Below, one piece after another: positions 33,727 to 42,427 of a stretch of 64,000 nt of DNA. This stretch comes from an uncultured Bacteroidales bacterium (GTDB lineage Bacteria > Bacteroidota > Bacteroidia > Bacteroidales > UBA932). Position 1 is the stretch's first letter. Every line of letters starts with the position of its first letter. Position numbers and translations under genes: made by a program. The notes under the pieces were generated by a model. It made no database searches and was not told the origin of the DNA. It was given only the letters and a program-made list of their open reading frames with translations. The stretch covers positions 434,001 through 498,000 of the forward strand of contig CAMVMG010000001.1 of the NCBI GenBank assembly GCA_947168525.1. Direction: 5' to 3'.

Positions 33727-33766
33727 CAGGCTGCGGGAAGGCATTGCACAGAAGTGGGTTTGTTAT

Positions 33767-33774
33767 TATCTTTG
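33767..33774 (+). promoter_or_regulatory. -7 box TATCTTTG for prfB
   Basis: 22 bases before the prfB ATG, with a TTG at about -33 distance (33744-33746). Confidence 0.6.
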
Positions 33775-33796
33775 CACTCAAGTAAAAGCAGATTCG

Positions 33797-34939
33797 ATGG
33801 TTACGCTGGAACAGATCAAAGACTTGTGGCAGAGGCTTTCTACCCTGGAAGCTTGCCTGGACATCGCCGGAAAACGGAAAGAAGTGGAGGCCCGGACCCA
33901 GGAGAGCCTGGCACCGGATTTCTGGAACGACCCTAAATCGGCCGAGGTCTTCCTGAAAAAGCTCGCCGGCGTAAAGTCGTGGGTAGCCGATTATGAAAAG
34001 GCCGTATCGGCCGTGGACGACCTGGACGTGCTGTACGAATTTGCCAGGGACAGCCTTTCCGGCAGTGAAGACGAAGCCGTGGAGACGGAAGAGTCGCGGG
34101 AGCTGGACCAGGCCTTCCGGCAGGCCGAAGACGCCGTGGAGGCCCTGGAACTGCGCAATATGCTGGGCGGCGAGGGCGACAACCTGGGCGCCATCCTTAC
34201 CATTAACTCCGGCGCCGGCGGCACGGAGGCCAATGACTGGAGTGCCATGCTCATGCGCATGTACCTCCGCTGGGGGGAGCGCAACGGATACAAGATGACG
34301 GTGACCGCCCTGTTGGAAGGGGAGGAGGCCGGCATCAAGAGCTGCACTATCGAGGTGGAAGGGGATTACGCCTACGGCTACCTGAAGGCAGAGAACGGCG
34401 TGCACCGGCTGGTGCGCATTTCCCCGTTCAACGCCCAGGGGAAACGCCAGACCACCTTCTCCAGCGTCTTTGTGTATCCGCTGGTAGATGACACTATAAA
34501 CATCGAGATCAACCCCGGAGACTTGGAGTGGGACACCTTCCGCAGCGGCGGCCACGGCGGCCAGAACGTAAACAAGGTGGAAACGGGCGTACGCGTACGC
34601 CACATCCCTTCCGGCATCATGGTGGAGAACACTGAAACTCGCAGCCAGCAGGATAACCGCCAGCGGGCCCTCCTGATCCTGAAATCCCGCCTGTACGATA
34701 TCGAACTCAAGAAAAGGCAGGAGAAGCAGGCAGAGCTGGAAGGCCAGAAAAAGCGCATCGAATGGGGCTCCCAGATCCGCAACTATGTCCTGCACCCGTA
34801 CAAGCTGGTGAAAGACCTGCGCACCGGCTACAGCACTGCCGACACCCAGGGCGTACTGGACGGTGACCTCAATGAATTCATGAAGACCTACCTGATGGGC
34901 AAGGGCGCCGCCGTCACAGACGCGGAAGAGTACGTCTAG
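33797..34939 (+). CDS. prfB: Peptide chain release factor 2
   Basis: A 380-residue release factor with the stop-codon recognition tripeptide SPF (209-211) and the peptidyl-tRNA hydrolysis motif GGQ (254-256, in SGGHGGQNVNKVETG). It releases peptides at UGA and UAA. The place where many prfB genes carry the programmed +1 frameshift (the YLD segment after an in-frame TGA) reads EACLDIAG in one continuous frame, so the autoregulatory frameshift is absent. It converges on the MMPL gene with a 4-base overlap at the 3' ends. Confidence 0.95.
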   Translation: MVTLEQIKDLWQRLSTLEACLDIAGKRKEVEARTQESLAPDFWNDPKSAEVFLKKLAGVKSWVADYEKAVSAVDDLDVLYEFARDSLSGSEDEAVETEESRELDQAFRQAEDAVEALELRNMLGGEGDNLGAILTINSGAGGTEANDWSAMLMRMYLRWGERNGYKMTVTALLEGEEAGIKSCTIEVEGDYAYGYLKAENGVHRLVRISPFNAQGKRQTTFSSVFVYPLVDDTINIEINPGDLEWDTFRSGGHGGQNVNKVETGVRVRHIPSGIMVENTETRSQQDNRQRALLILKSRLYDIELKKRQEKQAELEGQKKRIEWGSQIRNYVLHPYKLVKDLRTGYSTADTQGVLDGDLNEFMKTYLMGKGAAVTDAEEYV

Positions 34940-37773
34940 GCTTTCTCTTTCCGGCCCCTGCTGATCAGCGGGTCGATGGCCGCCAATACGCCCGGCAGCA
35001 GGAAGAGGATGAGTAGCAGGATGGCGAATGCTCCGAAGGCCAGGCTGCTCAGGATGGACGATATCATCGGGTCCGCCATCGTGACGGACATCACGTAGGG
35101 AACCACCGCCAGGATGAGTCCGGAGGTGAGGATGGAGTGTGACGCCCCCCGGTAGGCCGATTCCAACGCTTCCTGGACTGTCCCGCTACGGCGCGCCTGC
35201 AGATAGTGGTTGGTAAAGAGGATGGAATAGTCGATGGTGGCACCCATCAGGATGCCCTGGATAATCAGGAACGACAGATAATAGAGCGTGTTGCCGCCCA
35301 GCCCGCTGGCCCAGACATTGGCGTACACCCCGGCGAGGATGGTCATGACGAGGGGTATGGGAATAAAGAGGGAGCGGAAGGTGACGGCCACAATCAGGAA
35401 GATGGACAGGACCGTGAGCAGCGTCAGCAGGAGCAACTCCCGCTGGAATCCGTCCCTGAGCTCCTTGTACATCTGGGATTCGCCGATAAGGTAGTGGCGG
35501 TGTCGCAAGGCCTTGTCGGTGGCCTCTTGAACGCGGTCAAGGAAAGAGAAAGTGGCGTCGGACTCGGCGTCGTAGCCGCTCAGGACCACGGCGGCGGAGT
35601 AATCTGCACCCCGGAGCATGCCCACACTGGAAAGCAACTGTTCCCGGATGTCGCCGACAAGGTTTTTCACGCTGTCCGGAACAGCCCGGGAGAGTAGCGG
35701 ATGTACCAGCAGCGTGTCGGCCACATAATCCAGCAGATCCCCCGGCGCCACGGCCGTTTCAGGGTCGAAGTCCCGACGGGCGCCCGCATACAGGAACAGC
35801 AGATCCAATTCTGCCCGGGAAACCGGGATGTCCGCTGCCGACAGGGCCGCATGAATCTGTCTGGACGTAAACTTGCGGGAAGAAAGATACATGTCCAGCA
35901 GCACCTCCTGCGGCGTGGGTTCAGGCTCTGGTTCAGGCTCTGGTTCAGGCTCTGGTTCAGGCTCTAGCTCACGGATGACCGGCTCTGGAACGGGTGCCGG
36001 AAGCGAATCTGCGACAGGCGGCTCCTGCGTTTGAGGAATAGCGGGAACGGGCTGCGGGGGAGCAGCCAGCGTGTCCGGCCCGGCCGAGAGCACCGCATCC
36101 AGCGTAGCTTCCACCTCTTTCAGCTGCTCGTCCATCCCTTTGGGGACGAAGGCGGCATAGTGCTGGTTCCCCAGGATGTTTTCCCGGACGTAGGCCGTGA
36201 ATTCCGGCAGTGTCATTTTGCCCCGCCGCTTCCCGGCCATCCGGAAGATCATGGAAATCTGGGAGGGACTGGCCCCGGTATAACCGGCCATCTCGTCGGC
36301 AGTCAGCGGCGTCTGAGCCAATTCATAGGTAATCCAGCTGTAGGGTCCCTCGGGCACCGGAGAATCGGTCTGTGAGGGTTCCGGGGACGGCGCTTCCGGG
36401 CCGATGAGCACAAGCGTATCTGCCACTTCCGCCACCGGCTCGGGCTCCTGCACTTGGACCGGCTCCGGTGCAGGCTCCGGCTCGGGCATGGGTTGGGGCT
36501 TCAGCCTTGCCGTCAGGGCCGACGGATCCATCCCTTCCGGAAGCAGGCCGCTTTCGGAGAGCTGTTCAGCGGCGGCCATGAGTTCCTTCAGGCTGAACTT
36601 CTCGGTCCGCTGCGGATGTGTCTTGGCATAATAGACCAGGGACACCATGTCCTCCGGCAGTTCCGGTAGGGCGGTGTCTCCCGCCAGGCTGTCTGCCAGG
36701 GTCCCCAGCTCCCGGATGGTCCGGGGTCGTTTCACCAGCGAAGGATAGCTTACGGTCTGCTCTACTTCGGCGTCCAGGGCAAGGCTGTCCAGCAGGGTCG
36801 GCACAGCGTCTTCGTCGGCATTGGAATACAGCAGTATCAGGGCGTTACCGCGGATGTCGATGGACTCGACCTTGCTTTCCCAGCCGGGTGAGAAGGACAT
36901 CCGGGTGTGGCGCTGCAGCAGCGTGAAGGAAAAGAAAACCACGAGGAACGTAACGACGATGGGAATGCGGAACCGGTACTGGAAACGGGAGAGCGGGACA
37001 ACTGGCAGCACCGGCACTTTCTTGCGGGTGGTGGCCTTGATGCCCTTGTCGCACCAGACAATCAGGGCGGGCAGGACCGTGAAATTGCAGATCAGGGAGA
37101 ATGTGACACCTTTGGCTAGCACCAAGCCCAGGTCGGCCCCGATTTTCATCTTGATGAAACACAGCATCAGCAGGCTTACGATGGTGGTGAAGGCGCTGCT
37201 GAGGATGGACGATGCCGCCCTGCCCACGGCCTGTTCCATCGCGTTCACCGGCTCCTGCCCCAGTTTCCTTTCTTGCCGATATCGGTTCATCAGGATGATG
37301 GAGTAGTCCATCGAGAGCACCATCTGCAGCACGGAGGCCAGCGTGTTGGTGAGCGTGGAAACGCTGTCGAGCAAGGCGTTGGTGCCCATGTTGATGATTA
37401 CGGAAAATCCGATGGCCACCAGAAACAGCAGCACTTCCAGTACCGAACTGCTCATAATCAGAAGGACCACGAACAGCAGGCCGACGCCGATAGCCAGCGT
37501 CCTGGGAAAGTTTGTGGGCATCAGGTCTTCACCGTCGGAGAAGATACCGCCAAAGTCATCCGCCCGGTCCTGGATGCCTGGCAACTGCTCCAGAAGAACG
37601 TCCAGGCCCTGTTTCATCGGCGAGGCGTCCGGCAGGTACCGGACCATGTTGGAGTTTACGTTGATATGCGGAATCAGGAGCACGCAGCCCGCGGTGAAGA
37701 GGGTCATCACCACAAACAGCGCTACCCTGTATTTCACCAGCAGGCGGGGGATATGGATCTTGCGGAGGTTCAC
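34936..37773 (-). CDS. RND/MMPL-type transporter with reduced first periplasmic domain
   Basis: A 945-residue inner-membrane protein. TM1 (YRVALFVVMTLFTAG) is followed by a loop of only about 55 residues before the TM2-6 block, which carries SMDYSIILMNRYRQE. In MMPL relatives that loop holds a full porter domain. The second periplasmic part is very long and contains Pro/Glu tracts, then the second TM block with GATIDYSILFTNHYLQ. The GTG at 37773 is chosen because it lies 4 bases after the helicase stop and 13 codons before TM1; the upstream open frame overlaps the helicase and is Ser/Pro-rich junk. The substrate (lipid or hydrophobic compound) is unknown. Confidence 0.82.
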   Translation of the reverse strand: MNLRKIHIPRLLVKYRVALFVVMTLFTAGCVLLIPHINVNSNMVRYLPDASPMKQGLDVLLEQLPGIQDRADDFGGIFSDGEDLMPTNFPRTLAIGVGLLFVVLLIMSSSVLEVLLFLVAIGFSVIINMGTNALLDSVSTLTNTLASVLQMVLSMDYSIILMNRYRQERKLGQEPVNAMEQAVGRAASSILSSAFTTIVSLLMLCFIKMKIGADLGLVLAKGVTFSLICNFTVLPALIVWCDKGIKATTRKKVPVLPVVPLSRFQYRFRIPIVVTFLVVFFSFTLLQRHTRMSFSPGWESKVESIDIRGNALILLYSNADEDAVPTLLDSLALDAEVEQTVSYPSLVKRPRTIRELGTLADSLAGDTALPELPEDMVSLVYYAKTHPQRTEKFSLKELMAAAEQLSESGLLPEGMDPSALTARLKPQPMPEPEPAPEPVQVQEPEPVAEVADTLVLIGPEAPSPEPSQTDSPVPEGPYSWITYELAQTPLTADEMAGYTGASPSQISMIFRMAGKRRGKMTLPEFTAYVRENILGNQHYAAFVPKGMDEQLKEVEATLDAVLSAGPDTLAAPPQPVPAIPQTQEPPVADSLPAPVPEPVIRELEPEPEPEPEPEPEPEPTPQEVLLDMYLSSRKFTSRQIHAALSAADIPVSRAELDLLFLYAGARRDFDPETAVAPGDLLDYVADTLLVHPLLSRAVPDSVKNLVGDIREQLLSSVGMLRGADYSAAVVLSGYDAESDATFSFLDRVQEATDKALRHRHYLIGESQMYKELRDGFQRELLLLTLLTVLSIFLIVAVTFRSLFIPIPLVMTILAGVYANVWASGLGGNTLYYLSFLIIQGILMGATIDYSILFTNHYLQARRSGTVQEALESAYRGASHSILTSGLILAVVPYVMSVTMADPMISSILSSLAFGAFAILLLILFLLPGVLAAIDPLISRGRKEKA
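35918..35965. repeat. 12-bp tandem repeat, four perfect copies
   Basis: The unit GGTTCAGGCTCT is repeated four times and encodes the Glu-Pro tract (EPEP) in the periplasmic region of the MMPL-type gene. It is likely to vary in copy number without shifting the frame. Confidence 0.9.
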
Positions 37774-37777
37774 GGCA

Positions 37778-39910
37778 TCAGGGTAAGTCGGCTGGGCGGA
37801 TGAATCCGGCGCGGAGTGTGCGGACGGCGCCGTTGTCGAACTGCACGTCGAAGCTGGTAAAGTCTTTGTTGGCGGCGATGATGACCCCCTCGCCGAACAC
37901 GGAATGGCAGACAACATCTCCCAGCTGGAACGGGGACTGGAAGGCCGCCCGCTCGGCGGAGAAATCCTCCTGGTCCAGCACGTGGGAGAGGTTGCGGGTG
38001 CCTTTCCATAGTTCCTCTGGAACCGATCCTTCAGTCACCAGATACTCCTGTTTGATCTCTGCCAGGAAGCGGGAAGGGTATTTCATGGTCTTGGCCGCGA
38101 TGTTGAACCCTTCGCTTTCTGTGAGAAACAGCGCTTTTTCGGCCCGGGTGACGGCGACGTACATGAGCCGCCGCTCCTCTTCCTCGCCGTTCTTCTTGCC
38201 TTCGCGGATGGTGCGCATGTTGGGGAAAATGCCCTCAGACAGCCCTGTGATGAACACATAGGGGAACTCCAGCCCTTTGGCCTGATGGATGGTCATCAGC
38301 TTCAGGGTGGGGGTGTCTTTGCGGTGGTCGTCGTTGGTATAGAGGGCGATGTCCTGCAGATAATCGGCCAGGGTGCTCTCTTCCGGGGTGCGTACGCTCT
38401 CGTAGAAACGGATGCTGGAAAGCAGTTCGTCCAGGTTCTCCAGACGGTCTTCGTCCTGGTCTTCCCGCACCATTTTCTTATAGCCGGATCCCTCCAGGAG
38501 GCGGTTCAGGAGGTCGCTCACCCGGTTTTCCCGGGCAAACTGCTTCCCATCTTCTATCAGTTCGATGAAGCCGGCCGATTTGGAGTCTCCTACCAGCTGC
38601 AGGGCACTGTACAGAGAGATGCCCTTCCCGGCGGAGAGGGCGCGGACACTGTCCAGGAATTTCCGGCCCAGCTTGCGGGAGGGGACATTGATGATGCGCT
38701 CGAAGCTAAGGTCATCGTCCTGGTTATTCACCAGGCGGAGATAGCCGAGGGCGTCCTTTATCTCTTTCCGCTCAAAGAAGCGGGTGCCGCCCCAGATGGT
38801 GTATTCCAGATGGGCGTTCAGCAGCTCCTGCTCCAGTGCCCGGGACTGGTAGCTGCTCCGGTACAGGATGGCGATATCGTTCACCTTCCCGCCGCCATCC
38901 AGGATGTGCCTGATCTCTCCCACGATCCACTCCGTCTCTTCCTTTTCGCTCTTAGCGTGGAAGTGAATCACAGCCTTTCCCTCTGCCTTTCGGGTGAAGA
39001 GGTCTTTGGGAATGCGGTTCTGGTTGTTGGAAATGACGCTGTTGGCTACGTCCAGGATGCGGGGCGTGGAGCGGTAATTCTCGTCCAGGATGATCGTGCG
39101 CTCCGCTGCGAAGTTCACGAACAGGTCCGGACGGGCGCCCCGCCACTCGTAGATGCACTGGTCCGGGTCTCCCACTACGAACAGGTTCCGGTGTCCGGCG
39201 CTCAGGCGCTCCACCAGGTCCCAGTCGTCCAGGTTGCAGTCCTGGGCCTCGTCCACCATGATGTAGTTGAGCTTTTTCTGCCAATGGTCGCAGGCATCCT
39301 GGAAATGGTCCAGGATGTACTTGGTCACGTTCATCAGGTCGTCGAAGTCCAGGGCATAGTGCTTCATCTGGCGGGCCACGTAGCCGGCCAGGCGGGAGGT
39401 GCGGCGCATCTCGTCCGTAATCCTGCAGCCAGGCAGCATGTAGGCCTGGATGTAGCCGTTGAGCGCTTTTTCTGCGCCGATGGCGTCCAGGAACTGCTTC
39501 ACGGTCTTTTCCGTGCGCTTGATCCCCAGCTCGTCCATGGCCTGCTTGGCGATGGCCTTGCTGTCTTCCTCGTCCAGGACGGTGAAGGATTTGGGAAAGC
39601 CGATCCGGTAAATCTCCTGCCGGAGGAACTTGACGCAGAAGCCGTGGAGGGTGCACACGAAGTCGTTGTAGTCTCCGCTCTGCACCATGGCCGATATCCG
39701 GCTGCGCATTTCCGCCGCGGCCTTGTTGGTAAAGGTGAGGCAGAGGATGTTGGCAGGGTCGATGCCCAGGACATTCACGATGTAGGCATAGCGGTGGGTG
39801 AGGGCTTTGGTCTTGCCCGTCCCGGCGCCTGCCACCACGCGGATACGCCCTTCGGTGGCCTCCACGGCCTCCCGCTGGCGAGAATTCAGCCCCTGGAAAA
39901 TGTCAGTCAT
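37778..39910 (-). CDS. UvrD/PcrA-family ATP-dependent DNA helicase
   Basis: A 710-residue SF1A helicase. Walker A is AGAGTGKT (27-34), followed by LTFTNKAAAEM (motif Ia), VDEAQDCN (Walker B), GDPDQCIYEWRGA (motif III), ILDENYRS (IV), LMTIHQAKGLEF (V) and VAVTRAEKALFL (VI). A small Tudor-like domain ends the protein (LGDVVCHSVFGEGVII ... GFIRPADL) as in PcrA/UvrD. It unwinds DNA 3' to 5' in repair and replication restart. The ATG at 39910 lies 4 bases after the upstream stop and precedes the conserved LNSRQREAV. Confidence 0.93.
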   Translation of the reverse strand: MTDIFQGLNSRQREAVEATEGRIRVVAGAGTGKTKALTHRYAYIVNVLGIDPANILCLTFTNKAAAEMRSRISAMVQSGDYNDFVCTLHGFCVKFLRQEIYRIGFPKSFTVLDEEDSKAIAKQAMDELGIKRTEKTVKQFLDAIGAEKALNGYIQAYMLPGCRITDEMRRTSRLAGYVARQMKHYALDFDDLMNVTKYILDHFQDACDHWQKKLNYIMVDEAQDCNLDDWDLVERLSAGHRNLFVVGDPDQCIYEWRGARPDLFVNFAAERTIILDENYRSTPRILDVANSVISNNQNRIPKDLFTRKAEGKAVIHFHAKSEKEETEWIVGEIRHILDGGGKVNDIAILYRSSYQSRALEQELLNAHLEYTIWGGTRFFERKEIKDALGYLRLVNNQDDDLSFERIINVPSRKLGRKFLDSVRALSAGKGISLYSALQLVGDSKSAGFIELIEDGKQFARENRVSDLLNRLLEGSGYKKMVREDQDEDRLENLDELLSSIRFYESVRTPEESTLADYLQDIALYTNDDHRKDTPTLKLMTIHQAKGLEFPYVFITGLSEGIFPNMRTIREGKKNGEEEERRLMYVAVTRAEKALFLTESEGFNIAAKTMKYPSRFLAEIKQEYLVTEGSVPEELWKGTRNLSHVLDQEDFSAERAAFQSPFQLGDVVCHSVFGEGVIIAANKDFTSFDVQFDNGAVRTLRAGFIRPADLP

Positions 39911-39914
39911 ACAA

Positions 39915-42239
39915 TCAGTAGGCCTCTTTGAACGCCGTGTTGGTTTCCAGTTTTTTCGCACTCACGGTAGGGAAGACCTCCTGGATGGTTCCGTCGTCCT
40001 TGTAAAACAGGCGGTTCACGCACACGCTGCGGTGGAAGAACCATTTGCCGAACTCCATCGGCCAGTTCCGGATGGCCAGGTCCGCGGTGTGGTAGAACAG
40101 GTACCAGTCGCCTTTGTACTGGACGATGCTGTGGTGGTTGGTGCCACTGTTCACAGGCCCCAGGATGCGGCCTTTATATTCGTACGGGCCCAGCGGGGTG
40201 TCGGCCATGGCATAGACAATCTCCGGCCGGTTCCCATTGAGGCCGCTGCTGCTGTAGGACAGGTAGTATTTGCCGTTGTACTTGTGCACCCAGGCGGCCT
40301 CGAAGAAGCCTTCCGCCCCCTGGATGATGTGTACCTGGCCGTCGTAGGAGATCATGTCCTCGTTCAGCTTGATGCAGCAGACGGTGTTCTGGCCCACGAA
40401 CATGTAGGCCTGCCCGTCGTCATCGATGAACACGCACGGGTCGATGAAATCCCGGTCGCAGATGACCCCGGGCGAGTCGATGGACAGGAGCGGATGCCCC
40501 AGCGGGTCCTTGAACGGGCCGTAGGGGGAGTCGGACACCGCCACGCCGATATGGCGGACGTCGGTGGGGTAGTACAAGTAGTATTTCCCGTTCCGCTCCA
40601 CGCAGTCCGGCGCCCAGGCGCGGTCCTTGGCCCAGGAAGTCTGCTTGGCGGGATGGAAGATCACGCCCCGGTCGTGGAAGGTTTTCATGTCTCCCGTCAC
40701 ATAGCAGTGGTAGTCTTCCATGTCAAAGTTCAGGGCCTTGTCGCGGTCGTGGCTGGGATATACGTAGAGGGAGTCCCCGAACACGTGGGCCGACGGGTCG
40801 GCCGAATACATGTGCGTGATAATGGGGTTGCCGGCCGGTTCCAGCTGCTTTTCCCGGGGAATCCCCAGCGCCTGCAGCTCTGAGCGGGCGGCTTCGAAAT
40901 CTTTCTGGTAGGCGTCGTTTTCCTGCATGCGGGCAAAGCAGGCCGATGCCAGGTTGCGGGAGGCGTCTACGTCGCTCTGCCAGTGGTAGCCTGCGATGAC
41001 TCGGCTCTGGCCCCATTCGTAGCCTTCCAGCAGGATGGCGTCCTGCATCGGCGGGTTCAGCGCCGCCAGCACCAGGGCCATGCCCCAGCCGCGCACCGAG
41101 TGCCCGGACGGGTAGGAGCCCGTGTGCCGTTCTTCCTCTTCATAGGCCGGAATCAAGGTGGGCTCACGGTAATAGACGAAGGGCCTCAGCCGCATGTAGG
41201 CGGCCTTGGGAGCCGATGCCGACAGCCGGAAGGTGCGGATGCTCCGGCGCAGCAGGTGCAGGGTCTTGGGCGTGGTCTCGTCCGAGAGCCGGTAGCCAAA
41301 CGCGTCGCTGAACAGCAGGGCCATGGTATCAACGTCTGTGGTCCCTTCCCGGATGGCCTGCATGCCGCGGGTGTTCATGCGGAGGTGCCGCTTGGCGTAC
41401 TGGTACATCAGGGTGTCGGAAGCCAGCATAGGCGATCCGTCCTCGGGCGGGGCCGGGAGGAACACAGTGGCATCCGGCAGTTCATCGGCCTTGAGGTAAG
41501 GCTGCGGCTTCCCGTCCGCGGCTTTCTGCAGGGCTTTCTGGACCTCGGCCTGGGCTTTCTTGAACTGGGCGCGGTATTCCGGGTTGTCCTTGAGGTATTC
41601 GTACACGGAGGCGGCCACCATGCGGCCGGCGACCACGTCACTGGCCCAGTGCACGCCCACAATCAGGCGGGAGATGCCGCCCTCATTGGCCCGCTCCAGC
41701 AGGGCGGCTGCCCGTTCCGGCCGAAGCTCTGCCAGCACATATGCAATACCGAAGAAATTGGCCGTGTGCCCCGACGGGTAGGACCCGTTGGTGCGGAGCC
41801 AGGATTCGGCCTCCGGGGTAAGCGTGGGGCAGGAGAAGTACACGAAGGGACGTGCACGGTTGTAATGGCTCTTGGCTGCGCTGCAGCCGGAAGAGCCAAA
41901 GCACTCGCGGGAGCGCATCACCAGTTCATAGGTCTGAGGCATCTTCTCCCGGGTGATTTCCAGGCCGAAGGCATCGGCGAATTTGAGGCCGATATCGTTC
42001 ATGTTGGCATCGTCCACGGCTTGCCGTGCCCGGACGGGGTCCGCTGTCCGCAGACGGAAATACTCCCAGTGGGCGAACTGGTCCATCAGGAACTCCACGC
42101 TGCCCTCCTGGGGAGGTGGCGGCAGTAGCTGGACGCTGTTTTTTACCTCTGATTCAGACAGATACGGCTTAAATTCCTGGGCGTGCAGACTGGCCAGGGA
42201 CAGCAGGATAATGCAAATACTTGCTATGAATTTTTTCAT
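39915..42239 (-). CDS. Secreted triple fusion: PAP2 phosphatase - PAP2 phosphatase - GH43
   Basis: A 774-residue exported protein (signal MKKFIASICIILLSLASLHA). Residues about 25-245 and 250-465 are two class A acid-phosphatase/PAP2 domains, each with all three motifs: KSHYNRARP, PSGH (155-158) and SRLIVGVHWASD in the first; KAAYMRLRP, PSGH (377-380) and SRVIAGYHWQSD in the second. Residues about 470-774 are a GH43 five-bladed propeller with catalytic base Asp481 (MYSADPS), the FIDPCVF Asp and acid Glu647 (GFFEAAWVH). GH43 enzymes act on arabinosides and xylosides. All three active sites look intact. It is followed after 4 bases by the helicase gene, probably by chance. Confidence 0.88.
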   Translation of the reverse strand: MKKFIASICIILLSLASLHAQEFKPYLSESEVKNSVQLLPPPPQEGSVEFLMDQFAHWEYFRLRTADPVRARQAVDDANMNDIGLKFADAFGLEITREKMPQTYELVMRSRECFGSSGCSAAKSHYNRARPFVYFSCPTLTPEAESWLRTNGSYPSGHTANFFGIAYVLAELRPERAAALLERANEGGISRLIVGVHWASDVVAGRMVAASVYEYLKDNPEYRAQFKKAQAEVQKALQKAADGKPQPYLKADELPDATVFLPAPPEDGSPMLASDTLMYQYAKRHLRMNTRGMQAIREGTTDVDTMALLFSDAFGYRLSDETTPKTLHLLRRSIRTFRLSASAPKAAYMRLRPFVYYREPTLIPAYEEEERHTGSYPSGHSVRGWGMALVLAALNPPMQDAILLEGYEWGQSRVIAGYHWQSDVDASRNLASACFARMQENDAYQKDFEAARSELQALGIPREKQLEPAGNPIITHMYSADPSAHVFGDSLYVYPSHDRDKALNFDMEDYHCYVTGDMKTFHDRGVIFHPAKQTSWAKDRAWAPDCVERNGKYYLYYPTDVRHIGVAVSDSPYGPFKDPLGHPLLSIDSPGVICDRDFIDPCVFIDDDGQAYMFVGQNTVCCIKLNEDMISYDGQVHIIQGAEGFFEAAWVHKYNGKYYLSYSSSGLNGNRPEIVYAMADTPLGPYEYKGRILGPVNSGTNHHSIVQYKGDWYLFYHTADLAIRNWPMEFGKWFFHRSVCVNRLFYKDDGTIQEVFPTVSAKKLETNTAFKEAY

Positions 42240-42401
42240 CGTGGATGGATTAAGTCAATGAGAAACCAAATTCTTTCCACGAAGATAGCAATTATTTACA
42301 ATAATTTCGCAGTTCCGCCGGCCGATTCCCGAACAGCGTGCCGCTTACACGTTGCGGCGACGTTTTCGGTCTTTTTTGATGGGAACCCAAGTGTTTTTTC
42401 C

Positions 42402-42409
42402 TATCTTTG
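42402..42409 (+). promoter_or_regulatory. -7 box TATCTTTG for nicotinate phosphoribosyltransferase
   Basis: 9 bases before the ATG at 42419 and 18 before the ATG at 42428. It favours one of these two starts over the in-frame TTG at 42407, which would lie inside the box. Confidence 0.6.
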
Positions 42410-42427
42410 CACAAATGCATGTATAAA

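Noticed and set aside
33840..33880. Programmed +1 frameshift in prfB
   Set aside because: No in-frame TGA or CTTTGA slippery site; the reading frame is continuous.
37774..37917. N-terminal extension of the MMPL-type protein
   Set aside because: Ser/Pro-rich, overlaps the helicase 3' end out of frame, and the GTG at 37773 fits the membrane-protein start.
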